Shown piece by piece: positions 1 to 8,238 of a stretch of 64,000 bases of DNA (position 1 is its first letter; every line of letters begins with the position of its first letter). Source of the stretch: Caldisphaera sp046536515 (GTDB lineage: Archaea > Thermoproteota > Thermoprotei_A > Sulfolobales > Acidilobaceae). Position numbers and translations under genes: made by a program. The notes under the pieces are model-generated. The model saw only the letters and a list, made by a program, of their open reading frames with translations. It had not been told where the DNA came from and searched no databases. The DNA lies in the NCBI RefSeq assembly GCF_046536515.1, contig NZ_JAWDMQ010000001.1, positions 1-64,000 of the forward strand. Direction: 5' to 3'.

Positions 1-119
1 TTTCTTGCTAAATTAAACCATGGATTATAATGAATAGAAATCAATATTGTTATCCATGAGGACAATATAGCTAGATAAGCAAAGTATTTAAAATATTTCA
101 TAATATTTATTGTATTCAT
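1..119 (-). CDS. Partial DUF998-like membrane protein (5' end only)
   Basis: The reverse strand opens at ATG 119 (alternative ATG 101) and stays open to the left window edge, giving about 39 residues. It has a hydrophobic first helix followed by a segment reading SIHYNPWFNLAR. From memory, small crenarchaeal DUF998 membrane proteins carry a similar 'S-I-x-x-NPWF-N' start, so I propose that family. A TATA-like stretch at about 146-157 would place transcription start close to the ATG, so the mRNA may be leaderless. Function is unknown. The rest of the gene lies outside the window, so the call rests on the N-terminus alone. Confidence 0.45.
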   Translation of the reverse strand, partial: MNTINIMKYFKYFAYLAILSSWITILISIHYNPWFNLAR

Positions 120-224
120 GTATATCATAATTTATATTAGGAAACAAACTTAAAAATAGTTTTATGAAATTTTCTTATAACTAAGGTTTAAGAATTTTAT
201 TTGATTTAAATAAATGTGGTTGCT

Positions 225-1136
225 ATGCCTATTTGTCCAGTTTGCAGATTGGAATTAGACTCTTGGAGGGATATTTCTGAGCATATAGAGAAAATGGCTA
301 ATGAAAAAAGCGATCCTCAACATGTTATGTGGCTAAGCAGACATATTTCTAATAAAGAAATAAAAAAAGAAGACTTAGAGACATGGCTATTCAATTATTT
401 TGAAAAGCCAAACGAGCTATCTCTCTGGATTAGAAAAAGGTTTATTGAAAAATTTTATTCACATAAGCCGCATCCATTTATGTTAGCTATGCAAAAACCG
501 ACTAGAGGAGTATTACTAGGTTACGTTTTGGAGCACAGACACTTTTTGCAAAATTGGGTCAAAGTTTTATCACTAATTGTTTTTAATACTGATAAAGACG
601 ATGTAATAAAATACGAGCTTGAAAACATTTCAACTGAATATTTAGGCATAAATGGTAAACCGTCTCACTATGAGCTTTTAATAAGAATGGGAGAAAGTTT
701 AGGATTGTCAAGAGAAATTATATTTTCCACGGATCCTTTACCATCAACTAAAGAATCTATAGAAACATGGAGGTATATAGCTTTAAATAGACCATGGATA
801 GAAACTATGGCCGCAATGCACAGCTTAGAAATAGCAGCCGACAGATCAAATAAAAACTATGGTGCGAAGATACATTATTTTGATATTGAAATACTAAATT
901 CTGATAAATATAATAAAGAAGTAAAGGACTTCTTAAAGGAAGGATATGAAGCAGACATAGGTCATACAGGAGAAGCGTTAAATCTAATAGAAAAGTATGC
1001 AGATACAAGAAAAACTATAGAAAACATCAAAGTAACGGTTTTAAAATCTTTAGATGCCCTAGACAAATATCTTTTTGCAAGGTTAGAAAGAGCAATGCAA
1101 TTCGAGCCTGAACTAATTGAGGTGATAAAGCAATGA
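225..1136 (+). CDS. TENA/PqqC-like (heme-oxygenase fold) protein with N-terminal zinc finger
   Basis: The N-terminus has a CPVC pair and two histidines about 15-40 residues later, consistent with a small zinc finger. The rest is helical, with metal-ligand-like segments (GYVLEHRH, NGKPSHYELL, MHSLEIAADR, EADIGHTGEAL) typical of the TENA/PqqC/heme-oxygenase-like fold; spaced E and H residues would suit a diiron site. Whether it is an oxygenase is inference. GTG 216 is an alternative start; no SD site is visible, so translation is probably leaderless from a TATA-like box near 184-193. Its stop overlaps the next gene by 4 bases, so the two are probably co-translated. Confidence 0.65.
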   Translation: MPICPVCRLELDSWRDISEHIEKMANEKSDPQHVMWLSRHISNKEIKKEDLETWLFNYFEKPNELSLWIRKRFIEKFYSHKPHPFMLAMQKPTRGVLLGYVLEHRHFLQNWVKVLSLIVFNTDKDDVIKYELENISTEYLGINGKPSHYELLIRMGESLGLSREIIFSTDPLPSTKESIETWRYIALNRPWIETMAAMHSLEIAADRSNKNYGAKIHYFDIEILNSDKYNKEVKDFLKEGYEADIGHTGEALNLIEKYADTRKTIENIKVTVLKSLDALDKYLFARLERAMQFEPELIEVIKQ

Positions 1137-1459
1137 TAGTAATTGTTAATGGTTCTATTGTTGGTACAAAAGAGACAGGATGTGCACTTTGTGGAGGAAC
1201 TTGGGGAAATCATTATGAAACAATAGAGGGCCATAATTTATTTTTCTGTTGCCATATTTGTGCTAAGGCATTTAAAAATATTATTAATGAAGCTAAGAGA
1301 AGAGGAAAACTTGAGAATATAGAATATATAGATATAAAAGGGAATTTTTATAAGGGAAGAATTATTGAAGCTAGGGATAGTAAAAAATCATATAAATTTT
1401 ATGTTAAATTTTCTGATGAAGGAGAAATAATTGAGCTAAAAGAATTGAGTAATAGCTAA
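1133..1459 (+). CDS. Ta0938-like small zinc-binding protein
   Basis: A 108-residue protein with a treble-clef-like cysteine set: CALCGGTWGNHYE near residues 18-30, then FFCCHICAKAF near 38-48. This pattern fits the archaeal Ta0938 family (named from Thermoplasma), whose role is unknown. The C-terminal half is a small beta-rich domain. The ATG lies inside the last codons of the upstream TENA-like gene, so the pair looks translationally coupled. The two products may act together, for example with this one serving that enzyme as a metal or redox partner, but that is inference from gene order. Confidence 0.6.
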   Translation: MIVIVNGSIVGTKETGCALCGGTWGNHYETIEGHNLFFCCHICAKAFKNIINEAKRRGKLENIEYIDIKGNFYKGRIIEARDSKKSYKFYVKFSDEGEIIELKELSNS

Positions 1460-1588
1460 TACCTATTTTAATTATTATTAAAAATTATAGTCTTTTAAGT
1501 TAATAAATCTTATAAAATTTGTTATTAATTTATAATTATTATAAAAGTATTTATATTAGGAATCTTAATTATTTAGAAGGTGATAAAA

Positions 1589-3094
1589 TTGTTGACATTC
1601 CCTTATGTGTTAAAACGTGCCTCTTCTCTGTTTCCAAAACAAGAAGTTATTGATACCATTGAGAAGAAAAATTACAAAGAGATTTATAATGATTCTTTAA
1701 GGCTGATAACATATTTGAAGAATAATGGAGTTAAAAAAGGTGATGTGGTATCAATTATAGGATTAAATAGCGTTAAGTTTCTTACATTAATATATGCTAT
1801 CACTTCTATGGGAGCAATTGCATATCCAATAAATATGAGGTTGCCTCCTGATCAATTACTATATACATTAAATAAAGCTAATTCAAAATATTTCATATAT
1901 GAAAAAATATTTAAAGATTATGCAGATCTTGTTAAAGCAAAAAGAAATGAGCAAGTAATTTCCTTTGATGAGTTAAAGTTTAATATGGAGGCAGCAAAGC
2001 CAGAGTCTGAAAAACATGATGAAGCAGTTATACTTTTTACAAGCGGAACAACAGGCCTTCCAAAAGCAGTTATGTATAGTCATGAAAAAATGATAAACGG
2101 TGCATTATCTATTTTAAATCAATTATCATACTATAATGCTCCAGCGAAATTAACACAGAACGATATTATGTTCCCTCAAATACCTATATATCACATATTA
2201 TCATGGGGATCGCTTATAATAGCACCTCTTATTGGAGCAAAGCTAATTTATGGAGGAAAATTTGATCCTAAAATGGCTGTAGATACAATTGAAAAGGAAA
2301 GAGTAACTTGGATAAGTGTTGTTCCAACCATGATGCAAATGCTTTTCGAATCAGGTCTAAATAAGAAAGGATTAAAGATATTGATAGGAGGAAGCCCCAT
2401 ACCAGATGGTTTAGTAAAAAAGATGAAAGATTATGATATGCGATTTTCCGCGATTTATGGTGGTACTGATATGCTGGCCGCTTCAATAACAATAGAAACA
2501 GAATATACATCTAATGGACTATTAGAATATCACAAAGTTACTCATCCCGTTCCTATGGCAGAATTTAAAATAGAATCTAGAATTGAAAAAGAACCTGGTG
2601 AAATTTTATTTAGAGCTCCATGGATGCCAAACGGATATTATAATGATAAAGAAAAAACAGCTGAATCATTCACACAAGATGGCTGGTTTAGAACTGGTGA
2701 TATTGGATACATAGCTGATGATGGTGGGCTAGTAATTTTAGACAGGATGAAAGATGTAATAAAAAGCGGAGGTGAATGGATACCTTCAAGTGTTTTAGAG
2801 ACTGTAATATCGGAATTACCCTTTGTATCTTTAGTTGCCGTTATCTCTAAGAAAGATGAAAAATGGGGAGAAAGACCGATAGCTATAGTAAAGCTTTCTA
2901 AGGAAACTCAAGATGCTAAAGAAAAGATACTTAGCCATTTAAACAAATATGTTAACGATGGAAAAATAAGTAAGTTTTGGGTACCCGATGATATAATATT
3001 TGTTAATGAAATTCCTCTAACTGGAACTGGCAAAATAGACAAAAAGGCTTTAAAAGATGTTATATATAAAAATAATGAAAAGAAGTCATTATAA
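1589..3094 (+). CDS. AMP-forming acyl-CoA synthetase (fatty-acid/organic-acid ligase)
   Basis: A member of the ANL adenylate-forming superfamily that activates a carboxylic acid with ATP and CoA. It has the P-loop FTSGTTGLPKAVM near residue 150, the GWFRTGDIGY and LDRMKDVIKSGGEW hinge motifs, and the C-terminal TGTGKIDKKAL with the catalytic lysine. Length (about 500) is normal. The substrate cannot be read from sequence; medium- or long-chain acids are likely given the next gene, an acyl-CoA dehydrogenase 43 bases downstream. GTG 1580 is part of the AAGGTGAT ribosome-binding site, so TTG 1589 is the likely start. A TATA-like stretch lies near 1545-1555. Confidence 0.85.
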   Translation: MLTFPYVLKRASSLFPKQEVIDTIEKKNYKEIYNDSLRLITYLKNNGVKKGDVVSIIGLNSVKFLTLIYAITSMGAIAYPINMRLPPDQLLYTLNKANSKYFIYEKIFKDYADLVKAKRNEQVISFDELKFNMEAAKPESEKHDEAVILFTSGTTGLPKAVMYSHEKMINGALSILNQLSYYNAPAKLTQNDIMFPQIPIYHILSWGSLIIAPLIGAKLIYGGKFDPKMAVDTIEKERVTWISVVPTMMQMLFESGLNKKGLKILIGGSPIPDGLVKKMKDYDMRFSAIYGGTDMLAASITIETEYTSNGLLEYHKVTHPVPMAEFKIESRIEKEPGEILFRAPWMPNGYYNDKEKTAESFTQDGWFRTGDIGYIADDGGLVILDRMKDVIKSGGEWIPSSVLETVISELPFVSLVAVISKKDEKWGERPIAIVKLSKETQDAKEKILSHLNKYVNDGKISKFWVPDDIIFVNEIPLTGTGKIDKKALKDVIYKNNEKKSL

Positions 3095-3137
3095 AACATA
3101 AATAAATTCGAAATTAAATAATAAAAAGGTGCTAAAT

Positions 3138-4766
3138 ATGCCGTTAAATGGGTTAGAAGGTATATCTTATGCTTATGGACTTAATCATTATACTTTGGAT
3201 AAACCTTTAAAAGATCTTTTAAAATTATATACGCAGTCAAAAAATGATTTTACAGGATTAGGAAAATTTGTTGGAAAGGAGGTTTACGAATCTACTTATA
3301 GAGTTGATTTAGAAAGCTTACCGAGATTAATTTATTGGGGAGCTAAAGGAGAAAGAGTAGATTATACGTGGCTGGATCCATATGAAAGGTATGTAGTAAA
3401 CGAACTTATAATGAATTACGGAGTTAATAGATATCCATTTGATAATGGAACTTGGCACGATCATTATGCTGGAATATATTTAATTGGAGATCCTGGTCTG
3501 TCTTGCATACTAACCATAACTATACAGACTGCATATGCTTTAAACAAATATGCAGAGGGCAATTTAAGAGATGAATACAAAAATCTTGTTGGCTTGAGCA
3601 ACAAATTAAAATTAGGTGCAACATGGTTTACTGAAACTCAAGGAGGAAGTGATTTAGGTGCTAATACTACAATAGCAAAAAGAACAGAAAAAAAGTATTT
3701 GCTTAATGGATATAAATACTTTTCAAGCGGTGCAGGTATTGCAGACATATCATTAGTTTCTGCCAGACCAGAAAAAAGTAAAGAAGGGGCTAAGGGCCTA
3801 GCATTATACTTGTTGCCAAGATACAATTCTAAAGGGGAATTGAACTATTATATTAGAAGATTGAAATATAAAAGTGGAACTAATTCTGTTCCAACCGGTG
3901 AAGTTGAATTAATAAATTCTGAAGCAGACTTGATAGGGAAAGAAGAGGAAGGAATATACTATATTATGGAGGATTTAACAGTTTCCAGATTAGCTAACGC
4001 TATAGGAGCAATGGGAGTTGCTAGAAAGGCTTATTTAGAGGCATTAGGTTTTTCGAGAGAGAGAAGCGCGTTTGGCAAAAAAATTATTGAACATCCATTA
4101 ATGATTAGGGATTTACTTGATATGGAAATAAGTATTGAAGGGGGATTAGCGTTAACTTATAAGGCTATTAATGAATTTCAAAATTCCATCAACTCTAGGC
4201 CCCCATATACTAAAGAATATCACTATGCTAGATTTTTAACACATATTGCAAAAAATGTTACTGCTGAATTGTCATCAAAGATAACACAGCTAGCTATGGA
4301 GGCTTTCGGAGGTATAGGTTTCTTAAATGAATTTCCTATAGAGAGGTGGCATAGAGAGGCTTTAATAACTCCTATTTGGGAGGGAACAAGCAATATACAA
4401 GCATTGGATATGCTTGAAAGTATGGTAAAAAAGAAGGCCCATGAAGTTTATTTAGAAGACTTAAAGAGCTTGGTAAACGATTCTTATGATAAAGAATTTA
4501 CAACAAAGTTGTTAAACAAAGCGGTTGATATTTTGAGATCCTTCTCTTCTTTATCTCCAAAAGAGGCTGAGTATAATTCTAAAGATTTCTTAAGGCAACA
4601 AGGTCATATATTATCATCAATATTGCTGAATAATTTAGCTAAACAAACGGAAGATAATATTTATGATTTAATATCAAAACAGTATTATAGGGTCTATGTT
4701 GAAAAGAAAGAATTAGATATGATAGACAAGTATGATGAAATTATATCTATACATGGCAGCATTTAA
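3138..4766 (+). CDS. AidB-like acyl-CoA dehydrogenase
   Basis: A flavoprotein of the acyl-CoA dehydrogenase superfamily, about 542 residues, longer than the usual 380. It has the N-terminal extension and internal layout of the AidB branch. Visible motifs are TWFTETQGGSDLGANTT (FAD/substrate loop), SRLANAIGAMGVARKAYLEAL, AFGGIGFLNEFPIERWHREA and PIWEGTSNIQALD near residue 414, with the Glu expected to act as catalytic base. It probably oxidises an acyl-CoA made by the ligase just upstream. An SD site (AGGTG at 3127-3131) precedes ATG 3138. DNA-protective activity, claimed for bacterial AidB, cannot be inferred here. Confidence 0.8.
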   Translation: MPLNGLEGISYAYGLNHYTLDKPLKDLLKLYTQSKNDFTGLGKFVGKEVYESTYRVDLESLPRLIYWGAKGERVDYTWLDPYERYVVNELIMNYGVNRYPFDNGTWHDHYAGIYLIGDPGLSCILTITIQTAYALNKYAEGNLRDEYKNLVGLSNKLKLGATWFTETQGGSDLGANTTIAKRTEKKYLLNGYKYFSSGAGIADISLVSARPEKSKEGAKGLALYLLPRYNSKGELNYYIRRLKYKSGTNSVPTGEVELINSEADLIGKEEEGIYYIMEDLTVSRLANAIGAMGVARKAYLEALGFSRERSAFGKKIIEHPLMIRDLLDMEISIEGGLALTYKAINEFQNSINSRPPYTKEYHYARFLTHIAKNVTAELSSKITQLAMEAFGGIGFLNEFPIERWHREALITPIWEGTSNIQALDMLESMVKKKAHEVYLEDLKSLVNDSYDKEFTTKLLNKAVDILRSFSSLSPKEAEYNSKDFLRQQGHILSSILLNNLAKQTEDNIYDLISKQYYRVYVEKKELDMIDKYDEIISIHGSI

Positions 4767-4919
4767 CTTAATGTTAAAATTCTATTAGATTTATCAATGA
4801 AATCCTTCAATTTCTTTAGAATAATTATAGGACCCTATTAAAAGGTTTTAATTTTGTACTAAATTATTATTATAATATTTATAAAATTTATTTAAAAATT
4901 AAATTAAGGATATTATTAA

Positions 4920-5640
4920 GTGAGGATCTCTCATTTGTGTCTTAGCAAATATTTTAGCAACATTAAAGATTTCTTTTTCATTATATTCTCTTCACTTTAC
5001 TATGTCTTCTTTAATAACTATGCTTAAAGAAGCTGTAACTCTATGATATATAAGCCCATTATATAGGAAGAAATACATAATCGCCCCAAGGTTATCATTT
5101 TTATTAATGGCAATAGAGCCGTCGTGTTAGCAAAATCTTATTTGTATTTTTCCTTGCTAAACTTAGGTATTTCTTATGATCCAACAGCAATAAATTCTTC
5201 TCCAATCTTGTTTCCAATAAATAAAAATGCAACCTCCAAAATTACTGATTCTGCCTACGCAACCTATTATTATATTTGGATTTTCGCCAATTAGATCTAA
5301 TTGATTCATTGTTTCTTGTTTAATAATACTTTGATTTAATATAACAACATCCAATACGCTTCCTACAAGGATTTAAAATCATTTTTTGAAGCAAATTCTA
5401 TCGCCTCTATCATAGCAATACCTAAGGATTCAGAATGATCAACATTTTCCTTAAAAACTCTTTTACCAACATTTGTTATATCTGATGGACTAGAGTATGC
5501 ATGTGCCCATAAAGTTTCATAATTGTCTTCCTCATAGATTTTTGATTAAAGCTTTTTTATCATAAATGTGCTTGAGTCTATGTTGAATAATGAAAATGGC
5601 AACAGCCATTCCTCATTGACATATATAAATTTTTCACCAT
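4920..5640 (-). pseudogene. trpB2: Decayed type-2 tryptophan synthase beta chain (trpB2) remnant
   Basis: Reverse-strand translation gives fragments in different frames that line up in order with TrpB2: TFMIKK and QKSMRKTIMKLYG near 5540-5590, SSPSDITNVGKRVFKEN and HSESLGIAMIEAIEFA (5400-5510), DVVILNQSIIKQETMNQLDL and GENPNIIIGCVG (5240-5350), FLFIGNKIGEEFIAVGS (5170-5230), EIPKFSKEKYK and ALLPLIKM (about 5080-5165), and finally NEKEIFNVAKIFAKTQ (about 4930-4980). Several frameshifts and stops separate them. The N-terminal third, including the PLP-lysine region, is absent because the aro promoter begins there. The fragments cannot make a working enzyme; a short open frame at 5163-5354 is part of this relic. 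Confidence 0.85.
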
Positions 5641-5682
5641 GTTTAATTTAATAAATAATGTTAAATTAAATCGAGATAAAAG

Positions 5683-5690
5683 TTTAAATA
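5683..5690 (+). promoter_or_regulatory. TATA box of the aro operon
   Basis: TTTAAATA lies 31 bases before the GAGGTGG ribosome-binding site at 5714-5720. With the usual 24-26 base archaeal spacing, transcription would start near 5708-5712, just before that site. The same octamer and nearly the same spacing occur upstream of lysC. Confidence 0.6.
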
Positions 5691-5725
5691 GTGGGATATA
5701 TTATATTAGTTTTGAGGTGGAGTTG

Positions 5726-5770
5726 ATGGAATACAAGTGGGGCGAGGGTATGATGCCCAGCCAATATTAA
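5726..5770 (+). CDS. Possible leader peptide ORF at the head of the aro operon
   Basis: A 14-codon ORF (MEYKWGEGMMPSQY) starts 5 bases after GAGGTGG at 5714-5720, the best ribosome-binding site in the region, and overlaps the first transketolase frame out of phase. Three of 14 residues are aromatic (Y, W, Y) and the operon makes chorismate, the precursor of Tyr, Trp and Phe. Alternatives are chance, or that ATG 5726 is the true transketolase start with a -1 shift at the G run near 5737-5742. Expression is untested. Confidence 0.35.
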   Translation: MEYKWGEGMMPSQY

Positions 5771-6513
5771 ATAATGAGGATAAATCTTGTTCTACTCCTA
5801 GTTTGGAAAATATCTATAACTTGTTAATGAACAAGAAAATAAATGTTAGCAAAAATTTAAACGAGTTCCTTAAAAAAATAAATAATTATCATGCAGATTC
5901 TTCAAGATCTGTTCTCAACATATTGCTAGCTCTTTACAATTACTGGGTTCCTAAGGGAATTAATCAAGGCATAAAAAGGTCTATAATACTCAGCAAAGGT
6001 CACGCTTCTCCAGCTCTTTATGTTTTGCTTTCAGAAAACAATGAGGTAGAAGAGGAAGAGCTGGAAAGCTTTGCTATGCCGAACTCACGTTTACAATCAC
6101 ATCCAGAAGGAGGTAAAATTCCAGGTATACTATTTTCTACAGGCTCATTAGGACAAGGCCTATCAGTTGCCAATGGAATAGCCTATGCTGCTAGGCTAAA
6201 TAACGAAAGGAGAGAAATAGCAGTGATTTTAGGCGATGGAGAGCTTGATGAGGGGCAAATATGGGAATCTATTTCTACTTCATTTTCATTAAAAATAGAC
6301 AACGTTTTGGCAATAATAGATAGGAACGGTTTTCAGCTATCTGGACCAACAGAAGAAATAAAAATAAAGGAGTCAATAAAGAAAAAATTTGAGGCATTTG
6401 GCTGGTACGCATTAGAAGTCAGAAATGATATAAAGGAATTAATAATCGCATTAGATATGCTATCTGAAATAAATGGAATTCCTAAGGCATTGATAGTTAA
6501 AGGTGACATATAG
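5737..6513 (+). CDS. Transketolase, N-terminal (TPP pyrophosphate-binding) subunit
   Basis: The first half of a split archaeal transketolase. TPP- and metal-binding features are SKGHASPALYVLL, STGSLGQGLSVANGIAYAA, GDGELDEGQIWES and IDRNGFQLSGPTEE. It should work with the downstream C-terminal subunit to move two-carbon units between sugar phosphates, supplying erythrose-4-phosphate for the next enzyme. The start is uncertain: GTG 5737 gives about 25 residues more than the family usually has before the conserved His; TTG or ATG codons near 5803-5827 are possible but lack a ribosome-binding site. It overlaps a short SD-led ORF in another frame. Confidence 0.85.
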   Translation: MGRGYDAQPILNNEDKSCSTPSLENIYNLLMNKKINVSKNLNEFLKKINNYHADSSRSVLNILLALYNYWVPKGINQGIKRSIILSKGHASPALYVLLSENNEVEEEELESFAMPNSRLQSHPEGGKIPGILFSTGSLGQGLSVANGIAYAARLNNERREIAVILGDGELDEGQIWESISTSFSLKIDNVLAIIDRNGFQLSGPTEEIKIKESIKKKFEAFGWYALEVRNDIKELIIALDMLSEINGIPKALIVKGDI

Positions 6514-6515
6514 AG

Positions 6516-7454
6516 TTGAACTTGAATTTTAGCTATAGAGATTCATTTGGCAAAGCTTTAGTTAAAATAGGTGAAAAGAAAAAAGAAATAATAGTCGTTG
6601 ATTCAGATGTTTCTAAATCAACATACACAAAATATTTTGCTGAAAAATTTCCCGATAGATTTGTATCTGTAGGGATTAGTGAACAAGATCTTATAGGTTT
6701 TTCTTCAGGACTTGCTTTAGGTGGAAAAATACCTATTGCTGTGGCTTTTTCAATGTTTTTAATGAGGGCATGGGAGCAGATAAGGAATACAATTGCAAGA
6801 GATAATCTAAACGTAAAAATAGTTGGAACTCATTCTGGCCTATCTGATTTTTTAGACGGATCGTCACATCAAGCAATAGAAGACATATCTTTAATTAGAA
6901 TTCTGCCTAACTTCATTGTTTTATCTCCTTCAGATATTGTTGCAACTGAAAAACTTGTTTATGAAATGGTAAACCATTACGGACCAGTATACATGAGAAT
7001 TGGCAGAGATAATTCGCCTAAAATTTATGATGAAAATGAGGAATTCAAAATAGGAAAATCTAAAATACTAATGGAAGGAGAAGATATTTTAATAATTTCA
7101 TACGGACCAATGGTAGCTATTTCTCAAGAAGTTGCTAATTCGTTAAATAAAAAAGGATTTAGTATATCATTAATGGATCTTTATTCAATAAAACCTTTTG
7201 ATGAGCAAGCTGTTACAAAATATGCAAAGAATGCGAATCATGTTGTTACTATAGAAGAGCATAATGTCGATGGAGGAGTTGGTGATATGATATCTTCTTT
7301 TTTATCATCTAGAATACCAAAAAAGGTGACAAAAATAGGCATAAAAGATTCATTTGGAACTTCTGGTAGAAGCTATTTGGAATTAATTGAATTTTTTAAA
7401 CTAACTCCTAAATTTATAGAAGATAAATTGAAGGTGATTAGTGATGAATTATAA
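6516..7454 (+). CDS. Transketolase, C-terminal subunit
   Basis: The second half of the split transketolase, with the pyrimidine-binding and C-terminal domains. The Glu that activates thiamine diphosphate sits in VSVGISEQDLIGF; other family segments are HSGLSDFLDGSSHQAIEDI, YMRIGRDN and VTIEEHNVDGGVGDM. TTG 6516 starts two bases after the upstream stop and follows AGGTGA at 6500-6505, so the two subunits are made from the same message in matching amounts. Length (312) is normal for the archaeal small subunit. Confidence 0.88.
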   Translation: MNLNFSYRDSFGKALVKIGEKKKEIIVVDSDVSKSTYTKYFAEKFPDRFVSVGISEQDLIGFSSGLALGGKIPIAVAFSMFLMRAWEQIRNTIARDNLNVKIVGTHSGLSDFLDGSSHQAIEDISLIRILPNFIVLSPSDIVATEKLVYEMVNHYGPVYMRIGRDNSPKIYDENEEFKIGKSKILMEGEDILIISYGPMVAISQEVANSLNKKGFSISLMDLYSIKPFDEQAVTKYAKNANHVVTIEEHNVDGGVGDMISSFLSSRIPKKVTKIGIKDSFGTSGRSYLELIEFFKLTPKFIEDKLKVISDEL

Positions 7455-8238
7455 GCTAGTTAGTAAGGAATATAAGGAAAAAACTTTGGTTAAGGTAGAC
7501 GATGTAATTATAGGTGATAAACCCATAATAATAGCAGGTCCGTGTGCTGTGGAAAATAGGGAACAAATCATAAAAACCGCTATTTTTGTGAAAGAAAATG
7601 GGGCAAAGATTTTAAGGGGAGGAGCATTTAAGCCAAGAACATCTCCATATAGTTTTCAAGGTTTAGGTGAACAAGGTCTAAAATTTTTAAGGGAAGCTTC
7701 TGACGAAGCAAAAATACCTTTCGTAACAGAAATAATGGATGTTGAGCATATAAAGCTTGTTTCAGAATACGCTGATGCCCTTCAAGTAGGAGCAAGAAAT
7801 ATGCAAAACTTTTCATTATTAAAAGAACTAGGAAAGATTGATAAACCTGTATTCTTAAAGAGAGGTTTTGGAAATACTGTAGAGGAGCTTCTACAATCAG
7901 CAGAATATATACTAAGCGGGGGGAACGATCAAGTAGTATTAATTGAAAGAGGTATTAGGACTTTTGAGTCTTCGACAAGATTTACTTTAGACATAGCAGC
8001 AGTACCTGTATTGAAGAGCTTAACTCATTTACCAGTTATAGTAGATCCAAGCCATGCTGCAGGCAAAAGATTTTTAGTTCCTCCTTTAGCTAAAGCTGGT
8101 ATAGCAGTGGGTTCTGATGGCCTAATGATTGAAGTTCATCCAGAGCCAGATAAAGCATTATCAGATGGTCCTCAACAATTGACTTTTGAAATGTTTAAGC
8201 AACTAATGGAAGATATAAGGAAAATAGCGGTGATTTAA
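7444..8238 (+). CDS. aroF: DAHP synthase, type I-beta (3-deoxy-D-arabino-heptulosonate-7-phosphate synthase)
   Basis: Condenses phosphoenolpyruvate with erythrose-4-phosphate, the first step to chorismate. Motifs are IIAGPCAVEN, LRGGAFKPRTSPYSFQGLG, QVGARNMQNF, KRGFGNTVEELL, LIERGIRTFE and VIVDPSHAAGKR. It is about 264 residues long and has only the catalytic barrel: no ferredoxin-like or chorismate mutase regulatory domain, so allosteric feedback by those domains is not expected. ATG 7444 overlaps the transketolase stop and follows AGGTGA at 7432-7437. Confidence 0.9.
   Translation: MNYKLVSKEYKEKTLVKVDDVIIGDKPIIIAGPCAVENREQIIKTAIFVKENGAKILRGGAFKPRTSPYSFQGLGEQGLKFLREASDEAKIPFVTEIMDVEHIKLVSEYADALQVGARNMQNFSLLKELGKIDKPVFLKRGFGNTVEELLQSAEYILSGGNDQVVLIERGIRTFESSTRFTLDIAAVPVLKSLTHLPVIVDPSHAAGKRFLVPPLAKAGIAVGSDGLMIEVHPEPDKALSDGPQQLTFEMFKQLMEDIRKIAVI

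Noticed and set aside
805..1234. Reverse-strand frames opposite the TENA-like and Ta0938-like genes
   Set aside because: They are antisense shadows of clearly coding forward genes and show no start signals or family features.
5163..5354. A 63-codon reverse-strand open frame
   Set aside because: It is one fragment of the decayed trpB2 gene: it reads TrpB2 sequence for about 35 residues and then runs out of frame.
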